A stretch of 9,551 bases of DNA from Bacillota bacterium (GTDB taxonomy: Bacteria; Bacillota; Bacilli; Bacillales_B; DSM-18226): positions 1 through 9,551 of the forward strand of contig JAKACS010000081.1 of NCBI GenBank assembly GCA_021821235.1, in the 5' to 3' direction. Position 1 is the stretch's first letter; the number at the start of each line of letters is the position of its first letter. Made by a program: the position numbers and the translations under genes. The notes beneath the pieces were generated by a model. That model saw only the letters and a list, made by a program, of their open reading frames with translations, was not told where the DNA came from and made no database searches. Below are positions 6,588-9,551 of this stretch, piece by piece.

Positions 6588-7163
6588 TTGATCGTGAAAA
6601 TCATATTGATGGCTCTCGGAATCATGATAGCGATTCCAAGCCTATCAATGGCCAATGTCGTAGCTGCAGCACAACTGCAAACACAGCAGCCAAAAATGGT
6701 TCATAAAGATTGCCATGAAGGCCACCACCATTCCATGAACGATGAAAAATGGCAGGAGAAAATGCAAGAAAGAGATCAACAAATTCGTTCGTGGGTAGCA
6801 AAGTACACCCCTGAAAAGAACCAGGAGTGGGACAAGGTTCTAACAGAGGGGAAAACTCTTCACGAGAAATGGCATAGCCCTGAATTTACTCAAAAACGGG
6901 AACAATGGAAAAAGAACAAAATTGCGCAAATGCAGGCATTAAAGAAAGCCTATGAGGACGGTAAGATAACAAAGGAAGAATACATCGCAAAGGCCCATCA
7001 AGGGATGAAAATGGGAGCTTGGAAAACATACCATGACTTAAAAACTGCCGTCGAGGCCAACAATGCTCAACAAGCAAAAGCTTTATTGAACCAGTTGCTT
7101 ACAGCATATAAATTGCACAATGAAAAAATGAAGAGCATGATTCAATACAGTGGCAATCAATAG
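6588..7163 (+). CDS. Secreted histidine-rich helical protein of unknown function
   Basis: This protein of up to 191 residues starts with a signal peptide (hydrophobic core about 5-20) ending in ANVVAAAQ, with likely cleavage around A28. The mature N-terminus carries a histidine cluster, HKDCHEGHHHS (39-49), with one cysteine (C42), a plausible metal-binding site. The rest (about 52-186) is highly charged, Lys/Glu/Gln-rich and predicted helical, with a GKITKEEYIAKA segment (125-136) common in small exported helical proteins. The layout recalls small stress-induced envelope proteins such as CpxP, Spy and ZraP, but I see no LTxxQ motif and claim no homology. The start is TTG 6588 (five bases after AAAGGAG) or GTG 6594 (eleven bases after); both give a good signal peptide. 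The gene is monocistronic with its own terminator. Confidence 0.8.
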   Translation: MIVKIILMALGIMIAIPSLSMANVVAAAQLQTQQPKMVHKDCHEGHHHSMNDEKWQEKMQERDQQIRSWVAKYTPEKNQEWDKVLTEGKTLHEKWHSPEFTQKREQWKKNKIAQMQALKKAYEDGKITKEEYIAKAHQGMKMGAWKTYHDLKTAVEANNAQQAKALLNQLLTAYKLHNEKMKSMIQYSGNQ

Positions 7164-7164
7164 T

Positions 7165-7199
7165 AAAAAACGCCAGCCTTGTTTACGGCTGGCGTTTTT
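7165..7199. terminator. Bidirectional intrinsic terminator between convergent genes
   Basis: CGCCAGCC (7171-7178) pairs perfectly with GGCTGGCG (7187-7194) around TTGTTTAC. A runs lie on the left and T runs on the right, so each strand reads a GC stem followed by U residues. It lies directly between the stops of the His-rich gene and the minus-strand membrane protein gene. Confidence 0.9.
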
Positions 7200-7202
7200 C
7201 TG

Positions 7203-7643
7203 TTATATAGATTGTTTTTGCGAACCATGGTCTATAAACAGCTCAATATCAATCAAAAGATAATCCTGATAATAAATAGTTAATAATTGGTTGTCCAATT
7301 CTATCGCTTTTTGAATGACAGCAGTATTTCGGCAAAAAAGTGACACGTTGATTTCACCATTGTCAAAAACAAGGCAGGAAAAATCATCAGGAAAAGGTGA
7401 ACGCTCATTGCGCACTGCAACAAGTTTTCCTCTGAAAGATGACAGATTCCGTTTTGTATTGTGCTCCGCTTCTTTGGCTTTTTCCAAAAATTGTTGTTTG
7501 AGTTTTGCATTTAAATTATTTAAAAAGAGGAAAAAAGCAATAAAACCGATGATGGTCAGCGCTGCTGAGTAGGTTTGTGGCAGTGAAGGAATGGCAGCAC
7601 TGATGATCCAGCAGCCAAACGCTATCAATAAATGATCATACAC
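7203..7643 (-). CDS. Small membrane protein, two N-terminal helices, unknown function
   Basis: This protein has 146 residues if it starts at the GTG at 7643. Two hydrophobic helices lie at about 4-19 and 26-43 as a hairpin, followed by a charged helical stretch (44-66) and a cytoplasmic domain of about 80 residues with alternating hydrophobic strands, including AVIQKAIELDNQLLTIYY (108-125). I do not recognise the family. A longer reading frame continues upstream to 7874, but that extension overlaps the opposing 40-residue gene, reads through AT-rich intergenic sequence and has no convincing ribosome binding site. The GTG has AGAGGG (complement of 7653-7658) nine bases upstream, and translation from it begins directly with a membrane helix. 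It is convergent with the His-rich gene, and a functional link is not shown. Confidence 0.65.
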   Translation of the reverse strand: MYDHLLIAFGCWIISAAIPSLPQTYSAALTIIGFIAFFLFLNNLNAKLKQQFLEKAKEAEHNTKRNLSSFRGKLVAVRNERSPFPDDFSCLVFDNGEINVSLFCRNTAVIQKAIELDNQLLTIYYQDYLLIDIELFIDHGSQKQSI

Positions 7644-7652
7644 CGGGAAACA

Positions 7653-7658
7653 CCCTCT
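7653..7658 (-). promoter_or_regulatory. Ribosome binding site deciding the GTG start at 7643
   Basis: On the minus strand AGAGGG lies nine bases before the GTG at 7643-7641. It is moderate rather than strong, but is the only purine-rich site next to a start codon just ahead of the first membrane helix. Confidence 0.45.
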
Positions 7659-7769
7659 AAAAATAAGATAGGAAAGGAGACTAAGGGTTCTACCATACTT
7701 CAAGCATACTGCAAAAACATTCAACTGTAAATTTAAAATTATAAAAATTTTCAAAACAATCAATCGGGT

Positions 7770-7794
7770 GTTTACTTCAAAAAATGGGGGGAAC
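7770..7794 (+). promoter_or_regulatory. Candidate sigma-B or sigma-F type promoter of the 40-residue gene
   Basis: GTTTAC (7770-7775) and GGGAAC (7789-7794) are 13 bases apart. They match the Bacillus sigma-B consensus (GTTTAA, 12-15 bases, GGGWAW) at five of six positions each. GTTTA followed by GGGAACATAT also fits most of the related sigma-F pattern. Transcription would begin near 7800, leaving a short leader before the start at 7826. A sigma-A reading using TATAAA (7796-7801) has only a poor -35 match. Confidence 0.35.
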
Positions 7795-7825
7795 ATATAA
7801 AGAAATCGCGAAGGAGGCATAGAAA

Positions 7826-7948
7826 ATGGACAAGAAAAAATTAATGATGACAACTCTAACGCTTGGTACAGCATATTTACTCAGAAACAAGGATTCCCGT
7901 CAAAAACTGATGAATCAGTTCCAAGCATTGGCCAAGAAAAAGAAATAA
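7826..7948 (+). CDS. Small basic protein, 40 residues, unknown function
   Basis: The short gene encodes a 40-residue protein beginning MDKKKLMMTTLTLGTAYLLR, with a moderately hydrophobic stretch (6-19) followed by a Lys/Arg/Gln-rich tail ending in four lysines. An excellent AAGGAGG (7811-7817) sits eight bases before the ATG, which is the main reason to call it real. The pattern (charged start, short hydrophobic helix, very basic C-terminus) is like the tiny membrane-associated proteins of Bacillus sporulation and stress regulons, but I cannot name a family. It faces divergently from the minus-strand membrane protein gene and converges on tatA. Confidence 0.7.
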   Translation: MDKKKLMMTTLTLGTAYLLRNKDSRQKLMNQFQALAKKKK

Positions 7949-8046
7949 TCATCAGTAAACTGGGACAAATTTCTCTGGAGGACAGGTTATATAAAATGAC
8001 AGAATCGCAACCCGGCGGCTGGGTCAGTATCCGCGAATTAGCAGGC

Positions 8047-8080
8047 AAAAGGAGTGGCGGATTGTCCCGGCACTCCTTCC
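8047..8080 (-). terminator. Intrinsic terminator of tatA
   Basis: AAGGAGTG (8049-8056) and CACTCCTT (8071-8078) form an 8-bp stem, extended after one mismatch by CGG/CCG. On the minus strand it lies 9 bases after the tatA stop and is followed by TTTTGCC. It may also stop plus-strand transcription from the 40-residue gene, since the plus strand after it is T-rich. Confidence 0.65.
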
Positions 8081-8087
8081 TTTATTG

Positions 8088-8291
8088 TTATTTTTCATCT
8101 TTTTTGCTTTCCGTTATTTCCCGTTTTATATCTTCTTTACTATCATCGGTTATTCCAGCAGTTGCTTTCTTGAACTCACTCAATGATTTTCCAAAGGCCC
8201 GGCCAATCTCCGGCAGCTTGTTTGGGCCAAAAATAACCAGTGCGACAATAAGAATTAAAATCAAGCCAGGTACACCAATATTTGAAAACAT
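8088..8291 (-). CDS. tatA: Twin-arginine translocase subunit TatA
   Basis: This 67-residue protein is the pore-forming subunit of the Tat pathway, which exports folded proteins across the cytoplasmic membrane. It begins [20 protein letters not shown], the canonical short N-terminal segment and single membrane helix, followed by the FGP hinge ([10 protein letters not shown]) and an amphipathic helix through about residue 43. The tail (44-67) is charged and disordered, ending [18 protein letters not shown]. The ATG at 8291 is preferred: it gives the family's usual N-terminus and has GGGAGA (complement of 8301-8306) about ten bases upstream. The in-frame GTG at 8300 touches that site and is unlikely. 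No tatC gene is adjacent, which also occurs with the orphan TatA proteins of Bacillus. Confidence 0.93.
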   Translation of the reverse strand: MFSNIGVPGLILILIVALVIFGPNKLPEIGRAFGKSLSEFKKATAGITDDSKEDIKREITESKKDEK

Positions 8292-8327
8292 GGCTTTCAC
8301 TCTCCCAGAATAGTTCTATTTTAAATC

Positions 8328-8333
8328 ATTATA
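8328..8333 (-). promoter_or_regulatory. Candidate -10 element for tatA
   Basis: The minus strand reads TATAAT here, a perfect -10 hexamer 36 bases before the tatA start codon. No good -35 lies 16-18 bases further upstream; TTGGCA is present but only 11 bases away. The element may need an activator or may be fortuitous. Confidence 0.35.
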
Positions 8334-8345
8334 CTCCAACCTGTT

Positions 8346-8379
8346 GCCAAGAACTAGTTTATTGTTATACCCTAGTTGG
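8346..8379. repeat. Inverted repeat upstream of tatA, possible operator
   Basis: CCAA...CTAG (8347-8357) is mirrored by CTAGTTGG (8372-8379): four plus four base pairs with a GAA bulge, or six continuous pairs as AACTAG/CTAGTT. It lies just upstream of the candidate tatA -10. No T-run follows, so a terminator is unlikely. Confidence 0.3.
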
Positions 8380-8432
8380 ACAAGAGATTGGCTGCAAATG
8401 CAAATATAAAAGTAACATTAAAGCTTAAAAGC

Positions 8433-8474
8433 AAAAACACTCGTCGGGCTATTTATTTGCTTCGACGAGTGTTT
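8433..8474 (-). terminator. Intrinsic terminator overlapping the 3' end of dltD
   Basis: AAACACTCGTCG on the minus strand (complement of 8463-8474) pairs perfectly over 12 bp with the complement of 8435-8446, followed by a U-run. The 5' arm is inside the dltD coding sequence and the TAG stop (8449-8451) lies in the 16-base loop. Confidence 0.85.
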
Positions 8475-9551
8475 GAACGGCATGATTGCTTTGTGGTTTT
8501 CCAGCAGTAAAATCTTGAATGGCCCGGTCGACATAAACCCAGCCTTTCCAACCGATATGAATCGTATCTTTCATAAAATACGGATCGTATTCATGCTTGG
8601 AAAAGTCGGCCACTTGAAAGCCTTCTCTTTCAATCTGCTGTTTAATTCGTTTGTAATAACTTGTTCGCCCTGACTTTGGAAAGCCAGTATAATCATACCA
8701 AGGGCCATTAGCTGGAATAGAAATAAACAGCGGATCGGCACCAGACTTTTTCAGCAGGTCAAGGACTAGCTGAAAATCGTGATATTCGACCGATTTACCA
8801 TAGGATGCTCCACGTTTATAATTTTTTAAAGATGGAACGCGTGATTTTATTTTATTGTATTGCGAGTTAATGATATAAAAACGATTATTGGTTGATTGGC
8901 TTTTGCCAACCCGATCGGCTTCTTTCCGAAGCTGTGCCCACGATTTGTTTTTAATCGATTGGTTGATGACCCGATGGCGCCGCACTCCGCCGGTTAAGGT
9001 ATAATACAGATCTTTTTTTTCAAGGATATTGCGATAAAAGTAGGCAAACGGTCGAATCAAGGCCGCTTTTTGCTTTATCCAAGGATCATTGGAAACCTCT
9101 GCTTTGTACAAAGTGGTGAGCATTTGATCCTTGCGAACTGGACTGAATCGAAGCAAACGCTTGATCGCCAATTTCTTTAATTCCGGATCAACTTTTTGAT
9201 TAAACGCGAGATCGTATCCTTGCAGGGTGGAATAGTTAGGCACAAAATGCGATTCATCCGTACCTTTGGGCTGAAACCATTGTGGTGACAGCACGAAAAC
9301 CAATTTTTTTCCCTTTAGTTGATCGGTATGTTCCGAAAAATTCATGAAATGGATCAGCGATTCTGTTCCGCCGCGTCCAATTAAAAAAGGAGTGAAACTT
9401 GCATTGTTGACTTCAAAGTAGTTAGACGGATGGAACTGATCCAACCGTGAAAGCTCAGAAGACCCATAGATTGGCAAATAGCGAGGATCTTCGAGCATTT
9501 TATCTTGAATGTATTTTCCCTGAAACATAAACGTGTTTAATTCTGTGGCCG
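8449..9551 (-). CDS. dltD: DltD, D-alanyl-lipoteichoic acid biosynthesis protein (5' end beyond window)
   Basis: The gene runs off the right edge; 366 residues are visible of a family usually near 400, and the missing part should hold the N-terminal membrane anchor. The reading frame stays open through 9551 as ATELNTF, matching the family ahead of GKYIQDKMLEDP, so the Met at 9528 is internal and not a start. DltD is an extracellular SGNH-fold protein needed for the last step of D-alanine transfer onto lipoteichoic acid. The hallmark YGSSELSR (visible residues 28-35) holds the catalytic serine region, and D328-T-I-H331 before GWKGW supplies the Asp/His pair. TPFLIGRGG and LVFVLSPQWF are further family signatures. 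It is normally the last gene of dltABCD, and the terminator directly after it agrees with that. Confidence 0.95.
   Translation of the reverse strand, partial: ATELNTFMFQGKYIQDKMLEDPRYLPIYGSSELSRLDQFHPSNYFEVNNASFTPFLIGRGGTESLIHFMNFSEHTDQLKGKKLVFVLSPQWFQPKGTDESHFVPNYSTLQGYDLAFNQKVDPELKKLAIKRLLRFSPVRKDQMLTTLYKAEVSNDPWIKQKAALIRPFAYFYRNILEKKDLYYTLTGGVRRHRVINQSIKNKSWAQLRKEADRVGKSQSTNNRFYIINSQYNKIKSRVPSLKNYKRGASYGKSVEYHDFQLVLDLLKKSGADPLFISIPANGPWYDYTGFPKSGRTSYYKRIKQQIEREGFQVADFSKHEYDPYFMKDTIHIGWKGWVYVDRAIQDFTAGKPQSNHAVQTLVEANK

Noticed and set aside
7735..7757. AT-rich near-palindrome around TATAAT on the minus strand
   Set aside because: The -10-like hexamer has no -35 at proper spacing (TTGATT is 14 bases away), and symmetry is expected in such AT-rich DNA.
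7644..7874. N-terminal extension of the minus-strand membrane protein gene
   Set aside because: It overlaps the well-supported 40-residue gene, covers AT-rich intergenic DNA, and lacks a good ribosome binding site; the GTG at 7643 fits better.
7996..8313. Plus-strand open frame of 105 codons beginning MTESQPGGWVSIRELAGK
   Set aside because: Most of it runs antisense through tatA, the nearest purine-rich site (GGAGG, 7977-7981) is about 14 bases from the ATG, and the translation looks like a reverse-strand shadow of a membrane helix.

Overview
The window looks like chromosomal DNA from a low-GC, Gram-positive Bacilli member, most likely a Bacillales endospore former. The evidence is strong AGGAGG-type ribosome binding sites, frequent TTG and GTG starts, intrinsic terminators after most genes, a DltD protein for teichoic acid D-alanylation, a YkwD-type CAP lipoprotein of the kind common in spore formers, and a Bacillus-type TatA. 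No tRNA, rRNA, CRISPR array, transposase or phage gene is visible. No species can be named from the sequence alone.

Layout from left to right: (1) 1-1253, a CiaH-like sensor histidine kinase. A stop codon overlapping its ribosome binding site suggests a translationally coupled upstream gene, probably its response regulator. (2) 1385-1945, a RimJ/RimL-type GNAT acetyltransferase followed by a terminator. (3) 2080-4752, an apparent three-gene operon: a membrane-anchored SGNH/GDSL hydrolase, a BcrA-type ABC ATPase and an ABC-2 permease, with tight spacing and a final terminator. (4) 4866-5693, a CAP-domain lipoprotein convergent with (5) 5742-6407 (minus), a type II haloacid dehalogenase; the two share a perfect 17-bp hairpin. 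(6) 6588-7163, a secreted, histidine-rich helical protein of unknown function, convergent with (7) 7203-7643 (minus), an unrecognised two-helix membrane protein. (8) 7826-7948, a 40-residue basic small protein behind a stress- or forespore-like promoter. (9) 8088-8291 (minus), TatA. (10) 8449 to the right edge (minus), the C-terminal bulk of DltD, the probable last gene of a dlt operon that continues beyond the window.

The shared theme is the cell envelope: sensing (histidine kinase), export (ABC-2 transporter, TatA), surface or secreted proteins (GDSL hydrolase, CAP lipoprotein, His-rich protein) and wall-polymer modification (DltD). Gene orientation alternates often, so most units are short and independently transcribed. 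The best candidates for undescribed biology are the hydrolase/ABC operon, the His-rich secreted protein with its leader hairpin, the 40-residue gene, and an eight-G tract inside the CAP lipoprotein that could switch it off by slippage. I see no clear evidence of a wholly new multi-gene system.
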